From NCBI GenBank assembly GCA_905479015.1, contig CAJQKV010000020.1:1-64000 (forward strand): 64,000 bases of DNA. The letters run 5' to 3'. The translations under genes and the position numbers were made by a program. Below are positions 45,309-55,308 of this stretch, piece after piece (within the stretch, counting starts at the first letter, position 1; the number at the start of each line of letters is the position of its first letter). The notes below the pieces were generated by a model, which made no database searches, had not been told where the DNA came from, and saw only the letters and a program-made list of their open reading frames with translations. This DNA is from an uncultured Cyclobacteriaceae bacterium. Its GTDB lineage: Bacteria > Bacteroidota > Bacteroidia > Cytophagales > Cyclobacteriaceae.

Positions 45309-46585
45309 AACTCGTCAATTTCTCCAATGATAAAAGTACTTCCCGTAATTAAAATCACATCATCTCTATCAGCTATTGATTTAACAAATGTTAAGGCCAA
45401 ATTCACATTAAGAAATTCACGTTTCTCTAAACTATTTTTATCTGCAATTTGAGCCAATGACTTCAAATCCATCAATCTTGAATTATTTCCCGAAGTCAAA
45501 TAGTACTGCGCTTCCTTTGGGAACTGATTAAATATCTCATCTATATTCCTATCTTTGGCTGCCCCATAAATGATATGTAATTGCTTAGGCTCAAGTAGGT
45601 TTACTTGGGCTATTAACTCAGTAATTCCTTCTAAATTATGACTGACATCCGCAATAACTTTTGGTGCATTCGAAAGGGTTTGAAATCTCCCTTTCAAGCC
45701 CGTTGAAGTTGTTATTTTACCTAGGCCGCTTACCATTTGATCTGGACTTATTTTCCATCCTTTTTTCTTCAATTGTAAAAGAACTTCTAAGATGCCTGGG
45801 ATATTTTTTACAAAATATTTTGCTTTAATATCAAAAGTTATTTCCTTGAGGATCAGCTCATCTTTTTTGGAAATATGATATTGACCCTTGGCCTTTGGTG
45901 TAATCTGGTATTGGTCTGATAATTGGATCAATAGGGCTCCTTTCTCTGCGGCTTGTACTTTAAAAAGATTGATTAATCTGTTTTGAAAGGAGCCAATGAT
46001 TACAGGTTTGTTTTTTTTCATAATACCCGCTTTTTCTGCCGCAATTTTCTCAAGGGTATCTCCAAGAATATCTGTATGGTCTAAACCTATATTGGTTATT
46101 AAGGCTACTTCGGGATCAATGACATTGGTACTATCTAATCTTCCACCTAGTCCAGTTTCAATAACAGCAATATCTACCTTCTGCGCAGCAAAATAATCAA
46201 AAGCCATAGCTACAGTCATTTCAAAAAAGGACGGAGATATAACCTTAATAATATCTTTATGCTTTTTAACAAAATCTATAATTGAATTTTGATCAATTTG
46301 ATGACCATTAATTTTGATTCTTTCTCGAAAGGATTTTAAATGAGGAGAAGTATACAGGCCAACTTTATAATCGCTAGCCTGAAGCACCGCTGCAATCGCA
46401 TGCGCACTCGTACCTTTTCCATTCGTCCCAGCAATATGAACACATTTTATTTTATGCTCCGGGTGATCTAAAACATTTAATAAAGCAACGGTATTATCAA
46501 GGTTTTCTTTGTATGCTCGCCTACCAGATCGTTGATAACTCGGTAATTGCAGATACAGAAAGTCAAGACATTCTTGATACTTCAA
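45305..46585 (-). CDS. folC: bifunctional folylpolyglutamate/dihydrofolate synthase
   Basis: A 426-residue Mur-ligase-type enzyme that adds glutamate to dihydropteroate and folates. It has the ATP P-loop HIAGTNGKGTSAHA (about 51-64), GLYTSPHLKSFRERI and VIETGLGGRLDSTN, all typical of FolC, and the C-terminal glutamate-ligase domain ending FIIGEID. It overlaps the TonB-like gene upstream and trmB downstream by 4 nt each. Confidence 0.95.
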   Translation of the reverse strand: MKYQECLDFLYLQLPSYQRSGRRAYKENLDNTVALLNVLDHPEHKIKCVHIAGTNGKGTSAHAIAAVLQASDYKVGLYTSPHLKSFRERIKINGHQIDQNSIIDFVKKHKDIIKVISPSFFEMTVAMAFDYFAAQKVDIAVIETGLGGRLDSTNVIDPEVALITNIGLDHTDILGDTLEKIAAEKAGIMKKNKPVIIGSFQNRLINLFKVQAAEKGALLIQLSDQYQITPKAKGQYHISKKDELILKEITFDIKAKYFVKNIPGILEVLLQLKKKGWKISPDQMVSGLGKITTSTGLKGRFQTLSNAPKVIADVSHNLEGITELIAQVNLLEPKQLHIIYGAAKDRNIDEIFNQFPKEAQYYLTSGNNSRLMDLKSLAQIADKNSLEKREFLNVNLALTFVKSIADRDDVILITGSTFIIGEIDEL

Positions 46586-47520
46586 TCTAACTTCGGTTTT
46601 AAGATAAAGATAACTTTACCCATTGATCCCAAAGTCACTCCGTCATCCTTGATTTCCAACTGCAAACCATCAAGAGAATTTTTATAGGCAATTGCTACCG
46701 AAGGTGGCGTCGTATAGCTATCCAATTGCGCCGAAATATAACCATCTGAGTCGACTCTTATGTTACAGATGACTTTCCCTACAATTTCATCAGAGGTATC
46801 CTTAGGCCTCGGTTTTTGCGCGCCCCACTTCCATCCTGAGATTTGCAATTCCGGACCTTCATTCGTTCCTCGTTTAGACCCAGTATTTGTCTTATATAAA
46901 GCTCTTTCGTCGATTTTATTAATTTGATTGTCTGATCCTGTCTCAAAGTCAGTTTGCTCCTTTTTACCTTGCGATTCTGATTCAGAATCATCCAAAGACG
47001 CATTTTGGGGAACTTCTTCATCCGTGTTTAACGTTTTTTTGGCCGTATTCTCTTCCTGTTCAATGTCCTCTTCTATTTTAGCAGTAGATTCCACATCTTC
47101 CATAATTTGTTCAGATTCATCTGAAATAGCTACTGTTTCATCGTCTGTCAACACCTTTACTTCTGAGGATGCTATTATTTGATCTGTTGCTACCTCTTGG
47201 TCTGTGATATCCCCTTGTGACTCACCAATCGATTCCGAAATTTCCTGTGATTCAGTTACTTCATTCGGGGCCATTTCATCATTACTTGTTTCTTCTTGAA
47301 TGACCTGATTATTTTCCGTTGATAAGTCATTTGTTTGATTGGGACTCGTTTCCTCAGTACCCGTCAATACTTCAAAACCCAGTTCAATACCGTACTGAGC
47401 GATGGGAGGATTAGGCTCTTTCCATGCAACCGCAAAAAAGAGCCCACACAATAATACAATTTGTAATATTAAGGTGATTAAGGCACTTTTTTTTTCAATT
47501 CTATTCGACTCCTTTTTCAC
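46582..47520 (-). CDS. TonB-like energy transducer with acidic linker
   Basis: A 312-residue protein with one N-terminal membrane anchor (about 14-36), a long linker (about 50-215) rich in Glu, Asp, Ser, Gln and Asn, and a small C-terminal domain (VICNIRVDSDGYISAQLDS to FILKPKLD). Position directly after exbB and exbD identifies it as the TonB-type partner. Typical TonB linkers are rich in Pro with Lys or Glu; this one has almost no prolines. It should transmit proton-motive force to outer-membrane receptors, or serve a TolA-like role. Confidence 0.75.
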   Translation of the reverse strand: MKKESNRIEKKSALITLILQIVLLCGLFFAVAWKEPNPPIAQYGIELGFEVLTGTEETSPNQTNDLSTENNQVIQEETSNDEMAPNEVTESQEISESIGESQGDITDQEVATDQIIASSEVKVLTDDETVAISDESEQIMEDVESTAKIEEDIEQEENTAKKTLNTDEEVPQNASLDDSESESQGKKEQTDFETGSDNQINKIDERALYKTNTGSKRGTNEGPELQISGWKWGAQKPRPKDTSDEIVGKVICNIRVDSDGYISAQLDSYTTPPSVAIAYKNSLDGLQLEIKDDGVTLGSMGKVIFILKPKLD

Positions 47521-47909
47521 AAGTTGGGTTTCGTAGCAATGGAAACTTTAGCTTCAAGCATGGTGGCAATAGATGCAACGTAAACCAAGTCCTCAACGGG
47601 TACCGTTTTATCACAATGTAGCACTACCGAACCTTCTTCTCCATTAAATGAATTTCTCAATATCCCCTCTAGTTGATCTTTAGAAATAAGCTGGTCATCT
47701 ACATAATATCCCAATTCTTTAGTTATGGTAACGCTTACTTTTTGCATGACAATCGCAGAAGATTTGGAGGTAGGTAGGTTAACTGGGAGGCCTGAGGGAG
47801 TAATGAAAGAAGAAGTCAGCATGAAAAAAATCAATAATAAAAAAACTATATCTGTCATAGACGACATACTAAAAGTAGCATCTACTTTATATTTTGAATT
47901 AATATTCAT
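47517..47909 (-). CDS. exbD: ExbD/TolR-family proton-channel subunit
   Basis: A 130-residue protein with one N-terminal membrane helix containing the proton-carrying Asp (MTDIVFLLLIFFMLT, about 18-32) and a periplasmic domain ending in SIATKPNL. It pairs with the ExbB homologue encoded just upstream (ATGA overlap) and the TonB-like protein encoded just downstream (4-nt overlap). Confidence 0.92.
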   Translation of the reverse strand: MNINSKYKVDATFSMSSMTDIVFLLLIFFMLTSSFITPSGLPVNLPTSKSSAIVMQKVSVTITKELGYYVDDQLISKDQLEGILRNSFNGEEGSVVLHCDKTVPVEDLVYVASIATMLEAKVSIATKPNL

Positions 47910-48583
47910 TTTTTTGGCTCTTGGAGCAATTCAATAAAATCTATCGACGTAAACTCCATGTTATGGACTAACTTTTGTACACGCGTGACGAGGTAGTTAT
48001 AACCAAGATAAGCAATAATACCTACGAATAATCCTACTGAAGTTGTGATCATAGCCTCATAAATACCGCTAGATAACAATTTTGGACTTACCGCACCTTC
48101 TTCCTGCGCAATCGAGATGAATGCTTGAATCATTCCCGTAACCGTACCTAGAAAACCAATCATTGGGGCTGCCCCTGCAATAGTCGCGAGTAGAGATAAG
48201 TTTTTCTCTAATTTATTGAGTTCAATTTTACCTATATTTTCAATAGACGCTTCTATATTTGACATATTAGCCCCTATTCTTGAAATCCCTTTTTCAATCA
48301 TTCTTGCAACGGGTGTATCTACTTTACTGCATGCTAATTTGGCCTCGTTAATAGCCCCCGCTTGAACTTTTTCTCTGATATCATTTTGAAAATTTTCAGG
48401 AGTTTTAGATGCGTGTTTCAGGACTAACATTCTTTCGATGAATATATATACAGCAATGATCCAAAGAATAATCAGCGGAATCATCATATATCCCCCTTTA
48501 GTCAATAAAACCAATAAACTAAGTGATCCTTCATCAGCGGGTAATATTTCTTCTATTTGAAGTAATAAGGGTAAGACGGTCAT
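47906..48583 (-). CDS. exbB: ExbB/TolQ/MotA-family proton-channel protein
   Basis: A 225-residue inner-membrane protein with three membrane segments: an N-terminal one (MIPLIILWIIAVYIFIERML) and two flanking the conserved LLATIAGAAPMIGFLGTVTG segment (about 130-150). With ExbD it makes the proton-driven motor that energises TonB- or Tol-type systems. It is the first gene of an overlapped chain exbB-exbD-TonB-like-folC-trmB. Confidence 0.92.
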   Translation of the reverse strand: MTVLPLLLQIEEILPADEGSLSLLVLLTKGGYMMIPLIILWIIAVYIFIERMLVLKHASKTPENFQNDIREKVQAGAINEAKLACSKVDTPVARMIEKGISRIGANMSNIEASIENIGKIELNKLEKNLSLLATIAGAAPMIGFLGTVTGMIQAFISIAQEEGAVSPKLLSSGIYEAMITTSVGLFVGIIAYLGYNYLVTRVQKLVHNMEFTSIDFIELLQEPKK

Positions 48584-48702
48584 AAATCAGAATTTGTTTA
48601 GCCTATGATTCAATAAAAACATTCTTGAGGTAGAAAAAATTGAATTTATATTTATTGTACAACTAGAAAAACAGTAAAATATTGTTCAGTAGAACAAAAG
48701 AC

Positions 48703-48721
48703 TTGACCACTTTAGGGTCAA
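48703..48721 (-). terminator. possible terminator overlapping the SPOR-gene stop codon
   Basis: A 6-bp stem (TTGACC / GGTCAA, 7-nt loop) begins at the TGA stop of the SPOR protein on the minus strand and is followed by GTCTTTTG. Short stem and short T-run make it a weak candidate. Confidence 0.3.
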
Positions 48722-49461
48722 TATTTTAATACCCATAACTGCTCATCGAATTCATCTTTGTAATTATCCAGTCCAATACTCACTTTGTCAAGGGTCTCAT
48801 ATTCTCCGAGAGCTACTCTTGTAAATTTACTATTGCTAAATGGAGGGATGATGATAACATTTGACCCCGATAAAATTAATTTTTCAGCATAATCGAAGGC
48901 TAAGTCTTTGTCAAAAAAACTAGCCACAATTAAATAATATTTATTTAATGGCTGACTTATTTCGGATATAGCTCCAATTGCTTTTGGTACAGATTCCAGT
49001 TCAGGGAGATCTGTCTTAACTTCAGGTTCAATGACTTCTTCAATGACGGGTTCAGGTATTATTTCTTTTTTAACCTCTTTTTTAACTTCAGCTTTAATGG
49101 TTGGTTTGGCGTCCTCGGCCATGCTCAATAAGGTGATACCGATGACAGAGGCAAATAATACACCTAATACGACGACCAAGATAAATTTTAACTTTTGATT
49201 TCCATCTGCTTGATAAATGTAAGCCGATGTTTCTTCAATCTCAACCAAGGGAGGATACGTAGATTCCTTTATGTCTGGGATAGTTTGAGTTTCATCATCC
49301 ATTGAACTCCCGGAGGAAGGTGTTTTGATGCCAATCTCATTGAATTCAAGTGGGTCTAAGGGCGAAAAATCTAATTGGGGTAGACCATAATCCTCTCCTT
49401 CTTCGAATTGTCCTTTAAAACTATTCCCCCCATTTTCTTCTAGATTACTTGTCGTCACCAT
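48718..49461 (-). CDS. single-pass SPOR-domain protein
   Basis: A 247-residue protein with an acidic cytosolic N-terminus, one membrane helix (about 92-114), a Lys/Glu/Pro-rich periplasmic linker (KAEVKKEVKKEIIPEP) and a C-terminal SPOR domain (about 170-247, YYLIVASFFDKDLAFDYAEK). SPOR domains bind peptidoglycan stripped of stem peptides, usually at division sites. It lies between exbB and an outer-membrane barrel gene. Confidence 0.88.
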   Translation of the reverse strand: MVTTSNLEENGGNSFKGQFEEGEDYGLPQLDFSPLDPLEFNEIGIKTPSSGSSMDDETQTIPDIKESTYPPLVEIEETSAYIYQADGNQKLKFILVVVLGVLFASVIGITLLSMAEDAKPTIKAEVKKEVKKEIIPEPVIEEVIEPEVKTDLPELESVPKAIGAISEISQPLNKYYLIVASFFDKDLAFDYAEKLILSGSNVIIIPPFSNSKFTRVALGEYETLDKVSIGLDNYKDEFDEQLWVLKY

Positions 49462-49532
49462 AATTATTTTGTAAGCAGCAGATCAAAAAAAGTACCAAGA
49501 CTTATTTCTACATGCAAAATATATATTTACAA

Positions 49533-51221
49533 TTAAAAACGCACACTGATTCCCCCATAAATATCAAATTCTCTTGAACTATAATGATTATAAATTTGAT
49601 TCTCTTTACCCAAAAGGTTTCTCATTTTTAAAAAAGCCCCTATTTTTTCATTAAATACCATGTCAATATCCATACCAAAATCTATCACATTTGGTAAAAC
49701 AATGATTTCCTCATCTATTGATGAGGCCTTTATGTTAGATAAATTAATTAAGTAGGGAGAAAAAATTAATCTATCCTTCATAAGTTTGACATTAGCTCCC
49801 ATTTGAAACGAGGTTGATGGAGTATGCCAAGGCGTTTGAATGGTATTGGTTTTAATTTCATTGTACTTCATTAAGGCAAACCATGATAGCTGATTTGTTG
49901 CATCAAAATTCAGGAAACTTTCAACATCAAACCGAGAACTATTCCCTATATCATACACAACGTCAAAATAGGCAGGATTACTTTTATTATTTGTAAAATA
50001 TAGCTGATCGCCTATTGATTTTATCGATAGGTTAACATCATAGGTCATCCGTGGTAAAAGCCCTCCCGATACACCTAGTTTTAAACCTATTTTCTCAATG
50101 CTCGTCTTTAAGAAGATACTATCAGATACATGTCTATTAAGACTGACTACACTTTTAAAATCATTCCTTTTAACATCTCCCTTTAATTCTCCGTAGACAG
50201 AAATATGATTTCCAAAGGTATAAGATGCTGCCAGATCAGGTAATAAAAATCCAGAACCTCCTTCCAAATCGTCATCATAAAAACCTATCTTAAATCCAGC
50301 CGACACAGACCAATCACCAAAAGTTAAATCTATTTTTGGAATTCCATAAGCCCATTTTCGCTGATTATTTTCAGTTCGTTGATTAGTGAATTGGGTTAAA
50401 GCCATAAAAAAATCAAAATCAAACACCCAAGATCTCTTTTTCAATGCTTCTAGATTGAAATTTAAAATGAAATCATTTTCTTCCCCACCTGAATAATAAC
50501 TCGATACATTATCTGTTTTACCCAACCCTTGTTGTCCGGTATAATGCCATTCTGGCATGATGTGAATCGGATTTTCACCTTTAGTATTTATGAGATAGTC
50601 AAAAAATAAATTAAAACGATGTAGTCTTCTTAGGTAATGATCTGCTGTATCTGAAACACTAGACAAGGCACTCAACTCATCAAGCATCCCATAATTATAA
50701 AATTTATCATATCCATAGTCGAGTGAAGATGACAAGGTCCCTTTGCCCAAATTGGCTCGATGCCAAAGCTGTACTTCAGAAGTGCTTTCACTACTATAAT
50801 TTGCTTGAACAGGGCCTTTTTGATGTTCTTTCAGCTCAATATTCATCCCGTAGTTGGAGGAGGTTAAGTGATGAGTACTGTATTCATATAATATCCCAGG
50901 AGTATTATACGAGCCATAACCTATATTGATTAAATGGTCATAATACTCTTCTTTAGTAGGATCTTCAAGCTGTGCTACTTTCAGATTTGGATGATAAGAT
51001 CGTACTTCAAAGGGAATCTCTTTTAAATCAAAAGTTAATGAATCAAAAGATGCCGAAGTTGGACTTGACTTAACATGTTCAAATAGCCTTTGCCTCTTGG
51101 GAAGTTTTAAATCCTTATCCTTTTCAACAATGAACTCTGCAGACTCTATTTCTTGGGTGCTTTGACCAAAAGAAAGCAAAGGCAGAAAAAGTAAGTAGAG
51201 CTTAAGTAAGTTTTTAACCAT
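49533..51221 (-). CDS. outer-membrane beta-barrel, TonB-receptor-like without a plug
   Basis: A 562-residue protein with a signal peptide (cleavage near SFGQ), about 70 residues of linker and then many amphipathic beta strands with aromatic girdles, closing with FDIYGGISVRF. I see no plug domain and no TonB box. The last part (KMRNLLGKENQIYNHYSSREFDIYGG) resembles the C-terminal barrel strands of TonB receptors. Its start overlaps the 1010-residue TPR gene by 8 nt, so the two are likely made together. Confidence 0.75.
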   Translation of the reverse strand: MVKNLLKLYLLFLPLLSFGQSTQEIESAEFIVEKDKDLKLPKRQRLFEHVKSSPTSASFDSLTFDLKEIPFEVRSYHPNLKVAQLEDPTKEEYYDHLINIGYGSYNTPGILYEYSTHHLTSSNYGMNIELKEHQKGPVQANYSSESTSEVQLWHRANLGKGTLSSSLDYGYDKFYNYGMLDELSALSSVSDTADHYLRRLHRFNLFFDYLINTKGENPIHIMPEWHYTGQQGLGKTDNVSSYYSGGEENDFILNFNLEALKKRSWVFDFDFFMALTQFTNQRTENNQRKWAYGIPKIDLTFGDWSVSAGFKIGFYDDDLEGGSGFLLPDLAASYTFGNHISVYGELKGDVKRNDFKSVVSLNRHVSDSIFLKTSIEKIGLKLGVSGGLLPRMTYDVNLSIKSIGDQLYFTNNKSNPAYFDVVYDIGNSSRFDVESFLNFDATNQLSWFALMKYNEIKTNTIQTPWHTPSTSFQMGANVKLMKDRLIFSPYLINLSNIKASSIDEEIIVLPNVIDFGMDIDMVFNEKIGAFLKMRNLLGKENQIYNHYSSREFDIYGGISVRF

Positions 51222-54200
51222 CTATCGAATCGTTTTCTTCCGTAAGTACTGTTTTTTCTAGCTGATTTATGCTTTCGAGTAGATCCGCTGCTTTAATTTT
51301 AAGTGCGTCATTCTCTGTATTATCCAATATAGAATTTAAAGTAGCTTTGGCTTGAAGCAATTCTCCTGAAGCCATGTAATTATTGACCAATAACAAATAA
51401 GTTTTATCTGTCCATTGCTCATAAAGCCCATATTTTCCCAATAGTACGATGCATTGTTCTACAGAAGTAGCGTAGTCATCTTGATTGTATCGTATTTGGG
51501 CTATGATGAAAGCTGCCTCGGCAGCTGTTTGATTATCCGCACTTTCAATTAATGACTCCGCGAGCGACAAGGCTTTGTCATACGCTAGCATGTTCATTGA
51601 AATCCTCAATAAATATAGCGCACCTAAATTCCTTTTAGGTTCCGATAAAGTAATATTTTCACTTATTTCCTGTGCTATCAGAAGTGCCTTTTCAACATCA
51701 TTGATTTCATAATAGGCCATCATCAAACCTTCCTGTGCTTGATCTAGCTCGCGTTCACTACTGGCATTTTCATTCAACAATAAAAATAAATCTATGGCTT
51801 GATCGTATCTTTTTAGACTCATATTTGCCTTAGCTGACTTGGTCAGGGCCCTACCGAGGTAAACTCCTTGTTGTTGTGAAATGATCGGTTCAAACTGAGC
51901 AATTCCATCCTCCCACTCCCCAAGCTCATAATAGGCATCTCCCATAAAATAATACAAATCATAGTTACGCAATGTGTTTGGATAGATACTTCTGAAAGAA
52001 GTTATCCCTTGTATCAACTGCTCATAATCTCGGTTGAAATAGTCATTTTTTAATTGCTCAAACGAAATGAATTCTAAGCTCGCGTTATTAGGGTCAAGTG
52101 TTCTTAACTTGACCATATATTCCTCAAAATCATCAACTTGATAACCTTTATTACGGATGTTTTGAAGACCTAAGATGGCTTCGTTTGCTATTGGATGACT
52201 CAAATAGTTATCCAAAATAATATAATAATCTTTAGCAGCGTCAGCCCATTGATTTTTATTTGTGAAGGCAACGGCTCTTCCCTCATATACGTTGGGAAGC
52301 AATGCACTTTTGTCATAGCGTTCAACAAAATAATTGAAATTAGCAATGGCCAACTCAAATTTCTCTAAGTCAATCAGAATTTCTCCAAGCTGAAAGATTG
52401 CGTTATCAGCAAGAAATGAGTTTGAATAAATTTCAATGAAATTCTCAAACATTTTTTGAGCTGTTTCTAACTCATTTTTCAAATAATAGATATTGGCTAT
52501 TTGATAACTAGCATATTCTTGTCCGGCTTTTGCATTATTTTTTCGATACATCAAAATAGCCTCATCAAACCGTTTTAGGATAAATAAACAATCAGCCGCT
52601 CTTAAAGCTGCATCATTTAGGTAAATATGGTTTTTTGAAGTGTTCAACTTCATAAACAAAGAAAAATTTTGATAGGCCATTTCATACTGCTCCCTATTGT
52701 ATTGAGCATATCCTAAACCATAATAAGCCTTTCTTTTCTGCTCCATAGTTGCCTTTTTTGCGCTAATTACCCGTTCAAAATAGCTTACACTTAGGCCATA
52801 TTTATTCTGTGCAGAGAGACATTCAGCCATCAATAGATTTGCCGTTAATTGATGTTTCGAATCCATCGCATTCATTAATGACCTTGAAAGCCAATATTCT
52901 GCGTCAGCATAAAGCTGATCATTGAATAAAATTTGGGCGTATTTTAAAGTAACCATTTGATAGGTCCTTTTAAGTGACCAAGTTTTAAGTTGGGTAGCTT
53001 GTAGATGATCGATAGCAGCCTTATAGTTTGAAGTATATAAATAAGCATCAGCCAAAAGCTGTGCCGCCTCAGCCCTATTTTCATCATTGGGATGTCCATT
53101 TAAATATTTTTCTAAAATATCAATGGTGGCTTCGAAATTATTGAGTTGAAACCAAGATTTTGCAATCAAAAAATAAGACTGATTTTTTAATTCTGAACTA
53201 AATTCACTTTCCAAAACAATTTGAAAGGCATTGATCGCAGTGTTGAATTGGTTTAATTGAATATAAATTTGTCCTAGTCGAAAGGCCGCAAGTTGGCCTA
53301 ATGTATCTTCAGCTAAAGCTGCAATTTTATATTGGTCTGCTGCCGGAACCATTTTTCCAGCTTGTTCTAACGAGTATCCTAAATTAAAGAACAAGGCTAC
53401 ATCCCCCTTTGATTTACTCAACAGGAGTACTTCGGTATAATATTGAATGGCCTTCGAATAGTTTAATTGAGCAAACGATGCTTCAGCAGCGACTCTATTT
53501 AATATGATTTTACCTTCTAAATTGATACCCTCTGTTTCGCTAATATGCGTATCAGCATAGGCAATTACCTCCTTATATTGCTTTTGATTTAAATAAATTT
53601 TAGCGATGAAGGGTGCTGTAAATTTATACATTTCAGGTATTTTTTGAGCCAATAGCAACTGCTCTAATGCATTGTCAAAATCTTGATTATTGAAGTATAT
53701 CACACCTGCATAATAATGGGCATTGTACTTTTCCTCTTGGAAGTAATAAGTTACCTCATTAAACAAGGGAAGAGCTTCATTATAAAGTTGGTCCATATAG
53801 AGACTATATGCCAATTTAAATCTTATATTGACATAAGTGGATTCCAATAAAATATTGGGCCGAATGCGGTAAAAATAAGGGACTGCATGCTTGTATTCTT
53901 TCAAATGAAAATGATAATTACCCAAAGCAATTAAAGCCTTAACATAGAAGGGCGCAACCCTGTGAAGATTAATGAATTGAATCATTGGCTGAACATTTTG
54001 ATTGACCTCTAGTTCCATCTGTGCCAAATAAAAATGTGACCCTACTAAAAAAGAGCTTGTCTTTCCTGTTTTTAAATAGTGATTAAATCCCGTTAAAGCC
54101 GCTTGATAACGTCCCGATTCGTAGTATGAAATAGATTGAAGATAAGCAGGATCGCCCTCTTGATCTTGAATTGGACTTTGACCGTACAATTGGAATCCAA

Positions 54201-54246
54201 AGATGATTATGAAGAATGTAAATACGTTCTTGATAGGCTTACTCAT
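51214..54246 (-). CDS. large secreted TPR-repeat protein
   Basis: A 1010-residue protein with a signal peptide (cleavage near LYGQS) followed by roughly twenty or more TPR-type helical pairs over nearly the whole length (for example YYESGRYQAALTGFNHYL and AYYELGEWEDGIAQFEPII). No catalytic motif. Large periplasmic TPR solenoids of this type usually hold envelope complexes together. Overlap with the barrel gene downstream suggests that the two proteins work as a pair. Confidence 0.88.
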   Translation of the reverse strand: MSKPIKNVFTFFIIIFGFQLYGQSPIQDQEGDPAYLQSISYYESGRYQAALTGFNHYLKTGKTSSFLVGSHFYLAQMELEVNQNVQPMIQFINLHRVAPFYVKALIALGNYHFHLKEYKHAVPYFYRIRPNILLESTYVNIRFKLAYSLYMDQLYNEALPLFNEVTYYFQEEKYNAHYYAGVIYFNNQDFDNALEQLLLAQKIPEMYKFTAPFIAKIYLNQKQYKEVIAYADTHISETEGINLEGKIILNRVAAEASFAQLNYSKAIQYYTEVLLLSKSKGDVALFFNLGYSLEQAGKMVPAADQYKIAALAEDTLGQLAAFRLGQIYIQLNQFNTAINAFQIVLESEFSSELKNQSYFLIAKSWFQLNNFEATIDILEKYLNGHPNDENRAEAAQLLADAYLYTSNYKAAIDHLQATQLKTWSLKRTYQMVTLKYAQILFNDQLYADAEYWLSRSLMNAMDSKHQLTANLLMAECLSAQNKYGLSVSYFERVISAKKATMEQKRKAYYGLGYAQYNREQYEMAYQNFSLFMKLNTSKNHIYLNDAALRAADCLFILKRFDEAILMYRKNNAKAGQEYASYQIANIYYLKNELETAQKMFENFIEIYSNSFLADNAIFQLGEILIDLEKFELAIANFNYFVERYDKSALLPNVYEGRAVAFTNKNQWADAAKDYYIILDNYLSHPIANEAILGLQNIRNKGYQVDDFEEYMVKLRTLDPNNASLEFISFEQLKNDYFNRDYEQLIQGITSFRSIYPNTLRNYDLYYFMGDAYYELGEWEDGIAQFEPIISQQQGVYLGRALTKSAKANMSLKRYDQAIDLFLLLNENASSERELDQAQEGLMMAYYEINDVEKALLIAQEISENITLSEPKRNLGALYLLRISMNMLAYDKALSLAESLIESADNQTAAEAAFIIAQIRYNQDDYATSVEQCIVLLGKYGLYEQWTDKTYLLLVNNYMASGELLQAKATLNSILDNTENDALKIKAADLLESINQLEKTVLTEENDSIDG

Positions 54247-54279
54247 TATGCATGCAAAACTAAGTCATTGAAACTGCTT

Positions 54280-55308
54280 CTAATGCATCAATTTAAAAAT
54301 CAATTCTTTTAACAGAGCGGCTTCCTTTCCTTTGGGACTAGCGAAAGGTTTAATCCCCTTAAATTTTAAATCTGTTTCGTGGACTAATGCAATATTTCTC
54401 AATACAATCGGTAAACTAAACCGTTTACTCGCATTCAAATACTCACCGACAAAATAGGGATTAACCCCTATCAGAGATGCAATCTGATGCTTTTCTTTTA
54501 CTGTTGATTGATGGATGATGAGAAGTTTATTGAAGTAGGCAAATAACTGAGCAATCGTTAATACAAAAGGATTCTTGGTTAAATTTAAAGTAAAGTATTC
54601 AATAATTTTAAAGGCTTTAGAAAAATCCCCAAAAGAAAGCGCTTTTTGGAGTTCAAAAATATTATAATCTCTATTAATACCTACATAATTTTGAATATGC
54701 TGCTCGTCTATCTCTTGACCCTTAGTTATATTTAAGGCCAGTTTATCTATTTCACTAGACAATCTCTGAAGGTTATTTCCAATGTTTTCAGACAACATCA
54801 TGATCCCTTTTTGATTCATTGTAAGGGATTTGGTATTTAGATAACTCTGAATCCAGGGACCAATTTGGTTATCATATATTTTTTTCGACTCCATCATGAT
54901 GGATGTTTTAGTTAACACTTTGGCCAGCTTGCTCCTTTTGTCTAAAGGTTTGTGTTGGTAGGCAAAAACTAAAATAGTCGAGGGCACGGGTGTCTTCAAA
55001 TAATGAAGCAGCGCTTCAATGCTCTGAGTTTTTTTCCAATCTTTAATATCTTGAGCTTCTTTGACCACAATAAGCTGCTGATCTCCCATCATAGGAAATT
55101 TTCTTGCGGTAGTTATGATTTGAGGGATGTCAATTTCTTTACCGTAAAACATGTATTGATTGAAACTTTTTTGACTTTCATCTAGCAATTCGTTTTCAAA
55201 AAGAGCCACTATATTATTGATAAAAAAAGATTCTTCTCCATGCAAGAAATAAATAGGCGCATATTTCTTTGACTTAAAATCTTTAATTATTTCGCCATAT
55301 TCAGCCAT
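54280..55308 (-). CDS. holA: DNA polymerase III delta subunit
   Basis: A 342-residue clamp-loader subunit that opens the sliding clamp. The N-terminus from the chosen start (MAEYGEIIKDFKSKKYAPIY) and the following FLHGEESFFI match HolA of Bacteroidota. The frame is open 14 codons further to 55350, but that part is not HolA-like. The C-terminal collar domain (PFVLTIAQLFAYFNKLLIIH, SLIGVNPYFVGEYLNASKRF) is intact. Divergent from tyrS with about 138 nt between starts. Confidence 0.9.
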   Translation of the reverse strand: MAEYGEIIKDFKSKKYAPIYFLHGEESFFINNIVALFENELLDESQKSFNQYMFYGKEIDIPQIITTARKFPMMGDQQLIVVKEAQDIKDWKKTQSIEALLHYLKTPVPSTILVFAYQHKPLDKRSKLAKVLTKTSIMMESKKIYDNQIGPWIQSYLNTKSLTMNQKGIMMLSENIGNNLQRLSSEIDKLALNITKGQEIDEQHIQNYVGINRDYNIFELQKALSFGDFSKAFKIIEYFTLNLTKNPFVLTIAQLFAYFNKLLIIHQSTVKEKHQIASLIGVNPYFVGEYLNASKRFSLPIVLRNIALVHETDLKFKGIKPFASPKGKEAALLKELIFKLMH

